Source: Priapulus caudatus
Taxonomy: Eukaryota > Priapulida > Priapulimorpha > Priapulimorphida > Priapulidae
Assembly (NCBI RefSeq): GCF_000485595.1
Contig: NW_014577090.1
Coordinates: 476,732-511,731, forward strand
Reading direction: 5' to 3'
DNA: 35,000 nt
In this document: piece after piece, positions 19,007 through 31,207 of the stretch
How the letters are laid out: each line of letters starts with the position of its first letter
Numbering within the stretch: position 1 is the first letter of the stretch
Translations under genes and position numbers: made by a program
Notes under the pieces: generated by a model
Database searches by the model: none
Told to the model about the DNA's origin: nothing
The model's input: the letters and a program-made list of their open reading frames with translations, nothing else

Positions 19007-19719
19007 AAGGATTCATATTCATATGGGGACTGAAAGGCGTTCTAGATTTCTCGTACGACCAATGATTAACGTTCGCGCATGATAAATTAATGCAGATTGA
19101 ATTCGTTGTGGACAGACTATAAAGCTCAACATACCAACTCACTAGAAACATTAGCTTGGTTCCAGCTTTCAAATATCTCCGATTGATATTTCTGAACTGT
19201 AACGAAATGAAATAAAAGGTGTACACTGTTGACTGTGAGTGAATTATTACCACAATCACGGCTTACCCTCACCGACCACCACCACCACCACACTAACGGC
19301 TACTGCATCTGATCCTGTCCCTATAGCCTCGACACATTTTACAAAATAACGTTAGCGTCGGCTGATTTCATTTTCTCGGTCGTACGTGTTTCTAGATCAG
19401 CTGCACTGTAGTTATTGTCACACAGACGCTAGTCCCACACTGTCAGAGCACCGCGACTGTTACTGCTGCTATCTGCACCTAGCAGACACCGAGATCATAG
19501 CTTCCCTCCGCATGTCTCTACTCATTACCAGCAAAGCCTTATTAAATCATGGCATCATTCCTAGCCAATTACGATGGAAGACGAACGACATGTCGCCCTT
19601 GATTCCTGCTGGAAGACTGTAATCATGTCTATAAGCTCTATAATGAGTGTATCGTCATGAAACCTGGTCAGAGATCTGACGACGCGCGCTGATACGATAT
19701 GTAGCTGTTGGTTCCTTAC

Positions 19720-19804
19720 ACACACGCATGCGCACGCGCACATGCACACACACACACACGCCCACGCACATGCGCGCGCGCACACACACACACACGCACA
19801 TGCG

Positions 19805-19838
<34 letters not shown>

Positions 19839-19934
19839 ACACACACACACGTATGCGCCGAGGCAAGACACACACACGCATCGCACACACACACCGCGCG
19901 CACCACACACACACACACACACCGCACCGCAACG

Positions 19935-19967
<33 letters not shown>

Positions 19968-20285
19968 ACGCACATGCGCGCAAAGACACACGCACACGCA
20001 CCACACACATACGCACACACACACACACACCACACACACACACCACACACCACCACACACACACACACGCACACAACACACACACACACACACTCTACGC
20101 ACACGCACACCGACACAGCACACGCGAATCACCACGACGCCACGCCACATGCGCGCACACACACACATACATATAAACAAAACACATGTACAACACGACA
20201 AAGACACACACCGCGCCGCCGCGCCACACACGCACACACACGCACACAAACAGCGCAAGCGCACGCCACGCACGCACACACACAC
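19720..20285. repeat. Long complex (CA)n repeat
   Basis: About 565 bp of CACA repeats with GCGCGC and ACC interruptions, alternating purine-pyrimidine for long runs (for example 19741-19850). Long open frames on both strands (His/Thr-rich and Cys/Val-rich) are repeat artefacts: a dinucleotide repeat has no stop codon in any frame. Confidence 0.95.
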
Positions 20286-21631
20286 ATGCTGCTTACAAGG
20301 CTGTCCTGTCGCTGTGCCCCGGTCTACGTAGCGGTTTACGTTCACCTCAGTAACACGCACTACTCCTCCACTCGGCTTCAGTCCTACTACACACATCCAT
20401 ACATATATGTCACATACACGCACCAGGCCGACACGCGTCTGCGACAGTGGCGATGTCGCGTTATTAGGTAATCGAATTTCAGAGGCACTCCAAGCTTTTC
20501 AGACACGATTACGTACTGGCGCGTGTACCGGGGGCACTGACACGCGCCGATGGGAATGTACGCTCGCAGCGAGCGCAGCAAGCCGCAGTGCGCCGTAACC
20601 CTTTGACTTCTCTCTCCCCACTGATTTCTGCCAATTAAGGGACGCTGTGCGCATGCGTATTCGCAACTGGAGGCATGCGCGCGGTCATATGACATGAAAG
20701 AAACCATGGACGGGACCTGTGTAGTGTATGAATACGGTGCGCGACAACAGAGGGCGTGGTTAGAGGTATTTTCATCATTCGTATTATGCCATGAGATCAC
20801 CCGTATGAAAAATGTGTTCTCTTCGTCTAGTTATTTTGTAATCACGGGCACCATCAATCTTCGAGCCTGGCTGCAAGGTACGAGTATTTCGACTATAATT
20901 TAAGCGATAAACATGAGGGTTTTCCGCAAAAATAGCAACCAATGTTTATATAAGCCTTTCCTTTGAGCGAGTGATTTACAGTCACGGGCACATTACAACG
21001 CCGAAAGATTCTGGAGCCAGTCCTATTACTAACGGACAACTTGAAACATGAGCGTAACTGTCACATCACTATCCGCACACAGAGACCGAGATCTGCGACC
21101 GACCGTAATTAAATGTATTTAATCTTCACGCTAACAAACAGGATTAGCTTCCATCCTTAATTAAATTCGTCCTAATTGAATTTTTGCAAAAAAAACAACA
21201 ACTCGCGCTGTTGCCGGAGATGACAAATTATCGTTTCCTAGCGTGTCAAATGTGCGAAAACCGTACCGAGCAGGTAGGCTAGCAGCTAGGTGAGTTGTCG
21301 TTTCAGTTGTTACGACAAACTAATATAAGATAAACCAAAGATATATATTGCGCTGATGACTGTTATGTGATACGCCGACCCCAGACAGGAAAATAGTTTT
21401 TTTTACTAGAACATAAGAAACGCTCTGTTTCACTCGAGCGTAGTGTTACAGTACTACGTTGCCGGTGTACATCCCCCTCTACATTGCGCGTGGGCATGGG
21501 AATTTGACCTTTATTTTCAATGCGCAATGTAAACGAGAAGCCTTGTCATAAGGAGGTGTGTATCGTGCTGTACGCTTGGACTGGACTTCACTAGACGATA
21601 TTTCATGCGATCACGAGGCTCTCCAACGATG
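20286..21631. other. Non-coding stretch
   Basis: No gene recognised. A short inverted repeat TACATTGCGC (21480-21489) with GCGCAATGTA (21522-21531) is the only clear structure. Confidence 0.45.
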
Positions 21632-22014
21632 CTAAAGCCACAGCATCTGCCAGCAAACGCTGTCCCGCCGTTGCATGCGTAATTCGACCTTGGCGAGACA
21701 CGATCTTGTGTTTCTGGAGAATTTCTCGTTCGTCATCGGTCGCGAACCGTCGCTGTTTAGAGTAAGTAACGAGCATTCAGATGTCATAAAAGCGGGTAAA
21801 TTGAATACGCTGGTGGTGCTAAGGGAGCGACGGATCAATTCCGTAGGCTTGGCGCCAAAGTGGTCGTTATGCGACATCGCAACTCGATATTCAATCAAAG
21901 TAAGTACCCGGCAAAGCAAGCTAAGACGCTGCGTGGAACCTGCGAGACTGCTACTCAGACCAGGCGGCCAAAACAGGAATGTCACAGCACGTTCTAACCA
22001 AGCAGTGACGCGGT
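21632..22014. other. Ambiguous region open on both strands, possible exon
   Basis: Non-repetitive sequence open for over 100 codons on both strands. The plus strand contains two strong donor-like sites, AGA|GTAAGT (about 21762) and AAA|GTAAGT (about 21900), in the same frame. I recognise no domain in either translation and see no clear acceptor, so an exon is possible but unproven. Confidence 0.15.
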
Positions 22015-22368
22015 CACGTTACGACATGACGTCATCATGAAACTGTAGTATAGCCACGTTACGACATGACGTCATCATAAAGCTGTAGCATAGCCACGTT
22101 ACGACCTGACGTCATCATGAAGCTGTAGCATAGTCACGTTACGACATGACGTCATCATGAAGCTGTAGCATAGCCACGTTACGGCACGATGAAGCTGTAG
22201 CATGGCCACGTTACGGCATGATGAAGCTGTAACGTGGCCATGATACTGCATGATAAAGCTGTTACATACACAGCTTACGGTGTGACGTCACGATGAAGCT
22301 TTAACATGGCCACGTCACTGTATTATGTTACGATGAACCTCTAACATGGCCACGTTAAGGCATGATGT
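22015..22368. repeat. 40-bp minisatellite carrying CRE octamers
   Basis: Units start with CACGTTACGACATGAC at 22015, 22055, 22095, 22135 and 22175, exactly 40 bp apart, then degrade through units shortened by internal deletion. The palindrome TGACGTCA, the CREB/ATF consensus, occurs at 22027, 22067, 22107, 22147 and 22283. CACGTTAC and GAAGCTGTAGCATGGC are the other conserved blocks. Confidence 0.9.
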
Positions 22369-22654
22369 AATATATTATACAAGCAGTACACTTGCGCATG
22401 GAAACGTTGAAATCTCTGTCTATACGCATTCGAAAACGTATACATGTATATTGCCTGCATCTAAACTGCGTGGGAATTCTGCAAAACGTAATTGCACGAC
22501 GCTGGGTATTAAAGTGTCTTATTTCGATCATTCTTTATCTACAATTGAAAAGCTTCCATTTCTCCCTCATTTGACATGTTTTCTATAAATGCGAAGCTCG
22601 AAACCCCCGCATATATAACAGCAATCGCGTTTAGCAAAATCCACAATATCTGTA

Positions 22655-22815
22655 CTATAGTTAGCATCCTATGTAGTTAACCATTTATTTTTTCTATAGT
22701 GAATTATACTGTGTAGTTCACCAATATCTTTCCTATAGTGAACTTACTGCGAAGCTAACCAATATTTGTCCTATAGTGAACATACTGTGTAGCTAACCAA
22801 TATTTTTCCTATAGA
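22655..22815. repeat. 38-39-bp minisatellite (about four copies)
   Basis: CTATAG starts units at 22655, 22694, 22733, 22771 and 22809. The consensus continues GTGAAC, TACTGTGTAG and CTAACCAATATTTTTC. It contains CCAAT in each unit. Confidence 0.85.
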
Positions 22816-23029
22816 AAACTTTGACATAGTATCATGCAGCATCTTGTATCGCGACAGGAATCAGGTAGATAGATGAACAGAACAAACTGTGCATTGTTAA
22901 AAATATGACATATTTTCCTACATGTATTTGCTGAGCATCAGCGAAATACGTGCTAAGAACAGTACGCATTCATCACGCAGGAAGCGAAAAACGTGCCCAT
23001 ATATTATACGCTAGCTGCGAAATAGGAAT

Positions 23030-23032
<3 letters not shown>

Positions 23033-23076
<44 letters not shown>
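23033..23076. repeat. (CA)n microsatellite
   Basis: About 22 CA units. The stretch 23,077-24,060 shows no gene; it has a short GGGTACCCTG and CAGGGTACCC inverted pair at about 23288-23332. Confidence 0.95.
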
Positions 23077-23078
<2 letters not shown>

Positions 23079-24059
23079 TTGTGCAAAAGTTGCCGCGTGA
23101 ATGTACGTTTCGCACATTCCCACGAGAATGTGAACATGTCATATGTTGGCATGAAACATCATCATTGCTCATGACCGTGCAAGTCACTCTTGATTCGACA
23201 TTGGTATGATATTTTGGCCTACATGGTATCGCTCCATGCTACTGCTAACGCCGTATATGCCTAAGCAAGGACATCTGAAGAGCATCCGGGTACCCTGGAT
23301 GCGTGACGGATCCTACTTAAACACACAGGGTACCCAAATTGGTCGGATGAGCAAGTTGGTTAGTTAGTATTCTACACGCCGGGGTATGCACAAGGGCTTA
23401 TCCTCTACTGCTGCCTAATGAATTACCCCTGAGCTTACACGACTAAAATCAAATTTGTTTAATACAAATTTTGCTTTTTGAGTGTAGGCCTACATCCACG
23501 CCAAAATACGCTAACATGCGCATTACAAAACGTAACTTATATGACATACTTCAACACCGTAAAAAATACGAGTAATATTACTAAGCGTGCACAAATAACG
23601 AGAGTCGTTCAATCTATCTTAACGCACGCCAGCGATTGAAGAGAAGATATGGATCGACTAGATGAACCTATCTAATCTAAGCTATAGATTATCTATCACA
23701 TACACTGCAGTCCCTACATCTCTATATATCAATAAAGAAATTGACATTGAGTATTCGACCCGTACGTGCCTCACTGCTACTGTAAATATACATAATAATT
23801 TAGACACACATGTGATTCACCAACTGCTCAACTTCAATTAATTTGCGCATAAATTTTCGACATTACGTGACATCGGCTAGGCAACCATGACAGTGGCATT
23901 ACAGACACAAGCCAAATATTTGCATCATTCACGGCGTCCATTACAGGTCACTGTGACGTCGGCTTCTAGCATGGTGAAAAATCACGAAATAACTTTCAAT
24001 GTGTTATCACTATTATTAAATATTGCTATTCATCTAGTTATTCATGCATTATCGCAGTA

Positions 24060-24147
24060 CGTGTATATTTTATTGTTGTAATTATTTTGCCAATGTATCT
24101 GTGAGATATTTGAGCAATAAAATTTATTTGAATTTTAATTTGAAATA
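24060..24147 (+). mobile_element. Possible retroelement 3' tail
   Basis: AATAAAATTTATTTGAATTT followed by TAATTTGAAA resembles the 3' ends of non-LTR elements that terminate in AATAAA plus short TTGAA-like repeats. There is no RT coding next to it, so at most it is a severely truncated copy. Weak. Confidence 0.25.
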
Positions 24148-24581
24148 GCGCTTCTCGCGGTGAAACAATTGTTTCGTGAATAGAATACATGGCTTGTGGG
24201 GGCGGATGACGGAGTTCTGCTGCGTGGAAGCTCACCGTTAAATGAACCCGATATTTCCGGGCGGATCTCTGCCGCTCCGCGGAAGCTGGCTGCGCGGACG
24301 ATGCTGCCGCTACACGAAAATATCCGCTGGCTATGCAAACACGTACGCACGCACGCGGGAAAGTATCATAAAAACTGCCGGCCACATATCTGTTACAGAT
24401 TCAGAACGACTATTTATTCGATAATGCAATAATTGTTTACTAAGCACATAAACGCCAGTTATCGGTCATCGATAATGGCTGACAGCGTCTGTAAGAATTC
24501 TAATCGCGTCCTGCATCGTGACGAACGTACACGTGAATACAAAATAGCATATGAAGAGGTGTTGTTTATTGATCATATCAC

Positions 24582-24586
<5 letters not shown>

Positions 24587-24644
<58 letters not shown>

Positions 24645-24654
24645 TATATATATA
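24587..24654. repeat. (TA)n microsatellite
   Basis: TA dinucleotides with an ACACAC interruption near 24636. 24,148-24,586 and 24,655-25,157 contain no gene I can support. Confidence 0.95.
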
Positions 24655-25157
24655 TAGCTAATAATATTGTGGCGATACCTATCAGCAGGCCCTAATAAAA
24701 AGTGCACTGAAACCGGCAGGCTACAGCAGAATATAAACATACATGAAATGAATAAATGTTATAAACTTTATGTCATAGTCTTCAATTCACCTAAAAATTA
24801 GACTGAAGCCCGAAACTCGCTTGTCGGTGTAAGAATTCCGGCCATCACACGTAACTGTCTATATTATATTCCTGATGACGACAGGTGGTCACAGCCGTTG
24901 ATACACAACTGTATACATATTACCACTTGTCCCTAACGCTCTTAGTCAGCAAAAACGCACTTTCTTCGCTACTATAGGCAATAATTATATAATATTTGTA
25001 TACATGCCTTTGAGGTTCGTGCTAGATTATATTGTTCTGTCGAGGGCAACATATTGGAGTACAAAACCCCTCGAAACGCGGAGTACGACAACGTCTGTAA
25101 AAAATAAACCAGCAACGTATACGTATATGTACAGGTAAGTACATCCCATGTGAGTGT

Positions 25158-25205
25158 TTCGGACTAGTGAACCTTCGGACTAGTGAACCTTCGGACTAGC
25201 GAGCT
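25158..25205. repeat. 16-bp tandem repeat, three copies
   Basis: TTCGGACTAGTGAACC repeated at 25158, 25174 and 25190, the last copy diverging to TAGCGAGC. Confidence 0.9.
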
Positions 25206-25339
25206 GTCACCATACCATGGTACACGTGCATAGCGGCCAGACAAATATCTCCCTACGAGAGACGCGAGTCATGATGAGTAGTTAATAGGTAGCTAGGGGC
25301 GGCAGTGCAGCTGCCCTGTATTGTAATCATGAGACGGAT

Positions 25340-25347
25340 GTATATAT

Positions 25348-25386
<39 letters not shown>

Positions 25387-25402
25387 AACCCTATTATCTA
25401 CT

Positions 25403-25476
<74 letters not shown>

Positions 25477-25545
25477 ATAGATAGATATTTATTTATTTAT
25501 TTATTTATTTATAATATGTTATAATAAATTATATTATTTATTTAT
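25340..25545. repeat. (TA)n and (TTTA)n tract with an embedded foldback
   Basis: TA repeats (25340-25382 and 25407-25480) flank a 24-bp foldback remnant at 25383-25406, then GATA and TTTA repeats to about 25545. Confidence 0.95.
25383..25406. mobile_element. Foldback family member C (deleted)
   Basis: CAGAAACCCTATTATCTAC followed by TTCTG. The right end CTATTATCTACTTCTG matches the right end of member D at 33361-33376 with one or two differences; most of the left arm is missing. It is flanked by TA repeat on both sides like members D and E. Confidence 0.5.
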
Positions 25546-25989
25546 GAGTAATCAGAATGATATTAACGCATGGGAGCATCAGGGCTGTTACCGATTGTCA
25601 ACAGAATTACGCAAATGCATGTCTCGCTGCCGGCTCGGCCGTACATGTCTTCCGTAATTCCGTGATTGCCTGCTTTGTTTAAACATGCACCATCGGATTT
25701 CTCTCCTAGATGCTACGGTCAGCGAGCATTGCGCCACTGACCTGACAACAGCCACATTAGCGAAGCAAAACGGCAAGGATACACGCTGCCCTATTCGCTG
25801 CGAGCAACGCATTATTCCAGCGGTGCAAGCCGATGCATCTAAACAGGGAATAGTGTCGATATCTAGTTACGCGAGGAATTGCTGCTCGCTTGGCTTACTG
25901 CTGCACATATAGGGCTGCTAGTCAGCTAATTAGCAAAGCTCAATCAACGAGCTTTAGCATAAGGTCAGACACGAATATATCCTTCCCCC

Positions 25990-26198
25990 GCACATGAACA
26001 CGCACACATACGCGCACGCACACGCACGCACGCACTCATGTGCGCATGCACGCAAGCGCATGAACACACCCGCACACACCCGCACACACACGCACACGCA
26101 CGCATGCACTCGCGTACGCACGCACACAAGCGCATGCACATATGCACACACCCACACGCGCGTGCACACACACACGCTCAGGCGCGCTCTCTCTCTCC

Positions 26199-26266
<68 letters not shown>

Positions 26267-26275
26267 ACCGCGCAG
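25990..26275. repeat. CA-rich repeat with a (CT)n insert
   Basis: Degenerate CACGCACA repeat (25990-26185), a CT run (26185-26208) and a pure (CA)n run (26208-26265). Open frames through it are repeat translations. Confidence 0.95.
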
Positions 26276-27240
26276 AGACACACAAAGACACGCGCGCCCC
26301 GCTAGATGGACGAAATAAGAGCGCTCGCATTAAATTCTCATTGCTGCATTACGGGGGCCATTTTAAACAGCTCTGCGTTATCGTCAAAGCGACCGAGGTG
26401 CGGCATTGACTGAATACATTCCGCTCTGGTGCCGCGATGCTTCCTTCCTTCGCGTGTAACGTGAATCGATGGAGGTCCTCCGCTTCTCTCTCGCACACAT
26501 CTCCTCTCTACTCGCCTCGTGCGCTCGCGACGTGCACACAGCGCACATACATCGCATTGACTTTCTCGGAAATCGAATTAATCAGAGAACTCATGCTGAT
26601 CGCGACAGTGCAGTAGCGAGCTCATTTGCCCGCGTACTGCAAAAATTACGGAGAGCTTGCGTACAGACGAGGAAAAACTAGACGGTTGGTGTAAACTATA
26701 GTGATTACATCAGCTCTTGCCATCGTTACCCCCGCAAGGACATTTGCAGAGTATTCAGCCCACTGAACGGAGAGTGGACAACGAGAGATTCCATTATATA
26801 GCAAATGGACCGCAGCCAAACTATACACGCAACACAAGAGAGAGAGGCGCCGTCCTCGGCATAGACAACACCAGAAGCATCGACGTGCAGCCGCATGCGG
26901 TAGATAGAGCTTTTAACAAGAGAGCATGCTTACAATGGTGGCAATGCCAGCAACATTATTATATCACATTGTTATCGCTAGTAAATAATAGGTTTATAAA
27001 TGACTTCTATACTATTTCCTCCTGTTATTATAGCGTATATACGTACACACGTATGATATCTACGGGTGCTAATGGTGGGCAGCGTCAGCACACAGCCGTG
27101 CTGCATGGGGGGAGCAGTGATGATCACGTGCGACATTTTTTTGCGCACAATTTTTTTGCACACATCAATGTTGATGGCGATTCGCTCGATCGCTTCATGA
27201 ATACGTTGAGTGCGTGGTGAACGGCTGTAGATCTAATAGC
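26276..27240. other. Unassigned region with an open frame but no recognised gene
   Basis: A non-repetitive plus-strand frame without an ATG near its beginning is open at 26717-27217. I recognise no domain and see no supporting splice sites. The first in-frame Met lies near codon 113 (MISTGANGG). I regard it as chance. Confidence 0.2.
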
Positions 27241-27249
27241 ACGCAGGAG

Positions 27250-27725
27250 AGATGCGGGCGAAAGACGGGCGAACACAGGAGCACAGAGGAGAGAGCCGAA
27301 TGAGGGGAGGAGAGAAACTGCCAGGCACAACCGAGAGAGCAGGATGAGGGCAGAAGAGAAACCGCCGTACACGGAGAAGAAAACGGATGAGGGGAGAAGA
27401 GAGACAGCGGTGCGTGAAGAAGAGAACGGATGAGGGGAGGAGAGAGACAACGGTGCGTGAAGGAGAGAACGGATGAGGGAAGGAGAGAGACAGCGGTGCG
27501 TGAAGGAGAGAACGGATGAGGGGAGGAGAGAGACAGCGGTGCGTGAAGGAGAGAACGGATGAAGGGAGAAGAGAGACAGCGGTGCGTGAAGAAGAGAACG
27601 AATGAGGGAAGGAGAGAGACAGCGGTGCGTGAAGGAGAGAACGAGATGAGGAAAAAAGAGAGACCGCCGTGCACGGAAGAGAGACGGCCGTGCACGGAGG
27701 AGAGAGCAGGATGATGGGAGGAGAA
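27250..27725. repeat. 43-bp purine-rich minisatellite
   Basis: Units beginning GGATGAGGGGAGGAGAGAGA and containing CAGCGGTGCGTGAAGGAGAG start at 27385, 27428, 27471, 27514, 27557, 27600 and 27643, exactly 43 bp apart, with degenerate copies on both sides. The strand is almost entirely purine apart from the GCGGTGCGTG core. A 183-codon minus-strand frame through it exists only because the unit has no stop in any frame. Confidence 0.95.
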
Positions 27726-29238
27726 CGGCATTAGCACACCTGGCAACAGTAGTTAGCTAGCTGCATGCCTGCTGGATGCACATTGCCACGCACCAGTGAA
27801 GCAGAAATCCGACAAAAAGCGTTCAAATTGATTATGTTCGCTGTTCATAACGCGGAAAACCATTACTCGACTGCTAGCACGAGCATGTGATCAGGTGTAT
27901 AGTCCCAGCGGTAGGCTATACACGAGCATCTAATCCGCCATAGTCACAGTGAGGGCTATACATTTATACATTACAGGGCCGTATATGCTGAGCAGATTCC
28001 TAGGGGGAGGGGCAAAATTTCATGACTCCCATGTGTAATGATGAGGGACGGGCGCAGCTCTTGATCGACGTCCATAATGTGGTGGGGTGGGTCTGAGACG
28101 AGGCTTTCACGAATAATTGCCCCCAAAAATCACGTTAGCGTTATTATCCATTATTAGCTAGGGGGAGCAGCTGCCCCCTTGCCCCCCAGAGGATACGGCT
28201 CTATATTATTAGGTATAGGCATATGGTCACAGTGATTGGCTATACATGTCTGTGAACAAATAGTGCGTAAACTATGCGTAAGACTTAGAGTAAAGCACAA
28301 TAGGTCGCGAGTGCAACGTGAGAAATGTGTGTCAGAACGCGACAAATATCATCATATAATTAGACACCGCACGATTAACTTCAGTGCATATCTAGAAGCT
28401 GTTTTACGAGGTTGTTCCGCTTGCCTGGCGCGCGCGGTTTTCATGTAAACTACATCTCCGTACGACATAATCACAATCACCTGTACATTTCCAGCCCACC
28501 CATCACGCCCCGTCCCACCAAATGCCACCATCTCCGTGCCCAAAACTCCAAGCTCATGCCTGCACGACTTCCTAAAGTACACCCAAACAACACATCGAAT
28601 CCGGCTGACTTGACGCTCCTCGTGAAATGTCAGGCTGCCGTGATAAGCTGACCGGAAGAATTGGCTCCACACAATTCGAGACGTGACTATTTAGCGTAAA
28701 ACTGTTGATCGATTTTAATCTCGCGTTTTGCCGTGCGATGTTCGACGCCAGCCTTAAGCACGAACAAAGACGCTTTCAGCATCGTATTTTTCATCAGTTT
28801 TCATCTCATCTTGCTTTAGTGACAGCAAACTAGAATCGCTTCACACGCCGTTAACCCCCTTCCACATGTGAGCTTTCATGGAAACATCTTCAATTCCACG
28901 AGCGAGCGTGCATGAAACAATAGTGGCCGGAATGAAGGATTATCTTCCGGGGAATCGGGACTTATATATGGCAAGACGGCCATGTTGCGTCTGTCGCGCA
29001 GACGGGTTTATTCCTTCTTGAAGTTCTGATAGACCCGTCACAATTATGCGAATGTTTATGCCGTATATTGACTATATTCACACAATATATTTTAATAGCT
29101 GACTAAATAAAGATACCAAACCCCACGAGGGTACTCATGAATAGAATGTCTGACATGATATTATATTATTTGCTGTTATATGGAGCTCAGTGATTACAAC
29201 ACATGGACGTGACACGTGGACACAGATGTATAATGCAG
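27726..29238. other. Non-coding stretch with dispersed-repeat motifs
   Basis: No gene supported. GCAGCTGCCCCCTTGCCCCC at 28169-28188 has relatives at about 12270-12290 and 25296-25316, suggesting fragments of a dispersed repeat. Short GGCTATACA repeats recur at 27910-28245. Confidence 0.4.
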
Positions 29239-29312
29239 GTATATTAACCAATCAGCATCGCGGAAACTGATGTGTGTTACAGTATATTAACCAATGAGCA
29301 TCGTGGACACTT
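29239..29312. repeat. 43-bp direct repeat, two copies
   Basis: GTATATTAACCAATCAGCAT at 29239 and GTATATTAACCAATGAGCAT at 29282, 43 bp apart, each with a CCAAT box. The similarity continues as CG(C/T)GGA. Confidence 0.8.
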
Positions 29313-29326
29313 TTGCGTGCACATAC

Positions 29327-29371
29327 CACAGACTAACGGACCGGAGACCACGGACTATCCGTTAGTCTGTG
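29327..29371. repeat. Perfect 14-bp hairpin
   Basis: CACAGACTAACGGA (29327-29340) and TCCGTTAGTCTGTG (29358-29371) are exact reverse complements around a 17-nt loop. Function unknown; it could be a small foldback remnant. Confidence 0.6.
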
Positions 29372-30345
29372 CACATATTCCGCCGTTTCCTCTTATATCA
29401 CGACATTAATGACATTATCGTTGGGAACGCTCTTAATGGAGCATCACATCACCCTATACATAGGCTTCCTCTTCTACATACATACATACACCGTTTCCTT
29501 TTATACATAGGCTGTCGTCAATGTCATCTATAACGTGTCTCTCGCCGCTGCCCATGGAATTCATCTGGGTGACATTAGGCCGGGATATGATTTAGTTCTC
29601 TGCCGGCATGGCGAGAGGAAGACCGAGTGGCAAACAGCGGCATGGCTGCAGCGGCATATCATAAACTCTGTGGAAATCTTGCACCTGACACAACCATTAT
29701 CGCTAATCAAATATAGTAAAATGGAAGTTATGAGTAATGACGGAGGGAATAGCAGCGTTGTAGACAGACCGTGCTGCGGTACACATAGCATGGCTTTAGC
29801 TATACATAGCAGAACCCCTGAATAAAGCACGTCACGTCCCACGTACTCAATGCGCCTCGTACGATGCATTTTATGTGCAAATTTAAGGTTAAGCGGAAGA
29901 TAAAAGTGTTTTTAGGCGGTTGATTGTTTTATATTAAACAAGATGAGTATTCTTATCGTCCGTATACTAGCAATTTAAACGTCAGACGAACTAAAGACAC
30001 ACATCTGAAGTGTTCAATTATGTATTTCCACATTACCCCCCACAACTTCAAGCGACAGGCATAATTTTGCCCTTTAGTAAAATTGTGCGTTTTGCCCGCC
30101 TAGGCAGCAATAAAACGTCCGGGTCGTGTCTTGTCAGAGTTGTGTAATACACAGTAAATGCACTCGCATAATCACGCTCAGTGAATTTGTTAGAAATTCT
30201 AACGCGTTGCATTACACGACACACGAACACGCATAATTATAAGCACGCACGCGCATAATTATACGCACGCACGCGCATTAGGCATGTTTGAGCCAATCTC
30301 GATTCTTTCTGTCGTTCGACGTCTATTCCTGCGTCTGCATCTTAC
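29372..30345. other. Non-coding stretch
   Basis: A frame on each strand is open around 29535-29870, but neither translation is recognisable and no splice sites support it. A small ACGCACGCGCATAATTAT tandem repeat lies at 30230-30280. Confidence 0.4.
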
Positions 30346-30387
30346 AAACAAATAAATAAATAAATAAATAATTTTATACAGATAGAT

Positions 30388-30449
<62 letters not shown>

Positions 30450-30502
30450 GAATAGATAGATGAATAGATAGATAGATAGATGGTAGATAGATAGATAGAT
30501 GA

Positions 30503-30575
<73 letters not shown>
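30346..30575. repeat. (AAAT)n, (GATA)n and (CT)n compound microsatellite
   Basis: AAAT at 30346-30370, GATA with ATGA interruptions at 30381-30545, and CT at 30546-30575. From 30,576 to 31,053 I see no gene. Confidence 0.97.
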
Positions 30576-30578
<3 letters not shown>

Positions 30579-31053
30579 GCCTCGTATCACTCCTCCAACG
30601 ACTGCCATAAGTTAGCCCAGTGCGTGAGATGTATCATCGGTCCGATGATGATAGCAAAGAAGGAGAGGGGGCGTGAAAGATGTAAGAATAATTTATGATG
30701 ACGCAGCGCATCGTTTGCCGTCATCGTTTGCGTCGCCGTGACTTTTTAACGTCACGCACGGTACCCGCGTCTCTCTGGCAGCGTTGACTTCGGCGTCTTG
30801 CAATTAGTTATTTCGGTACAAAGCAATAAATCAAAGCGATGTGTTAGAGGCAGTTGATACTATTGTAACGTTGAATTCGAAGTTCGATGTAGAAATGATA
30901 TAGAGAAGAATTAATCTAAACTTGTGTTTTAAACTGCATAAACTTTAATATCTTGCACACGTCACATCTCCTTGCACACAGGAGCAAAACAACGCGCACA
31001 CGCGCGTAAGCGCGTGCGCTTAATCCCATCTCCACAACCAGTCTCCCGACCCC

Positions 31054-31207
31054 TACATCTCTCTTCCGTCTCCAAAACCCCGCCATAATCCCACATGTCT
31101 ACACCCGCTCTGCTCACCACCTATTTCACAATGACTCGAGAATCTGTCTAACCTAAACACGCTTGTCTACTCGCACACGCACCGTACTATTTGGAACCTA
31201 CATGCTA
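31054..31207. repeat. Direct duplication 1, left copy
   Basis: 154 bp starting TACATCTCTCTTCCGTCTCC and ending ATTTGGAACCTACATGCTA, repeated at 31974-32136 with few substitutions and one 9-bp length difference. It is C-rich and has no long frame. Confidence 0.9.

Noticed and set aside
19655-20471. Several overlapping 140-250-codon open frames on both strands
   Set aside because: They are translations of a CA/GT repeat (His/Thr-rich one way, Cys/Val-rich the other); such repeats contain no stop codons.
25954-26409. His/Thr- and Cys/Val-rich frames
   Set aside because: Products of the CA-rich microsatellite.
26717-27220. 167-codon plus-strand frame
   Set aside because: No ATG at its beginning, no recognisable domain, no splice support; compatible with chance.
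27195-27746. 183-codon minus-strand frame
   Set aside because: It is the 43-bp minisatellite read through; the unit lacks stops in every frame, and the translation is a 43-residue super-repeat with no domain.
29535-29869. About 100 codons open on both strands
   Set aside because: Neither translation is recognisable and no splice signals or polyadenylation site support it.
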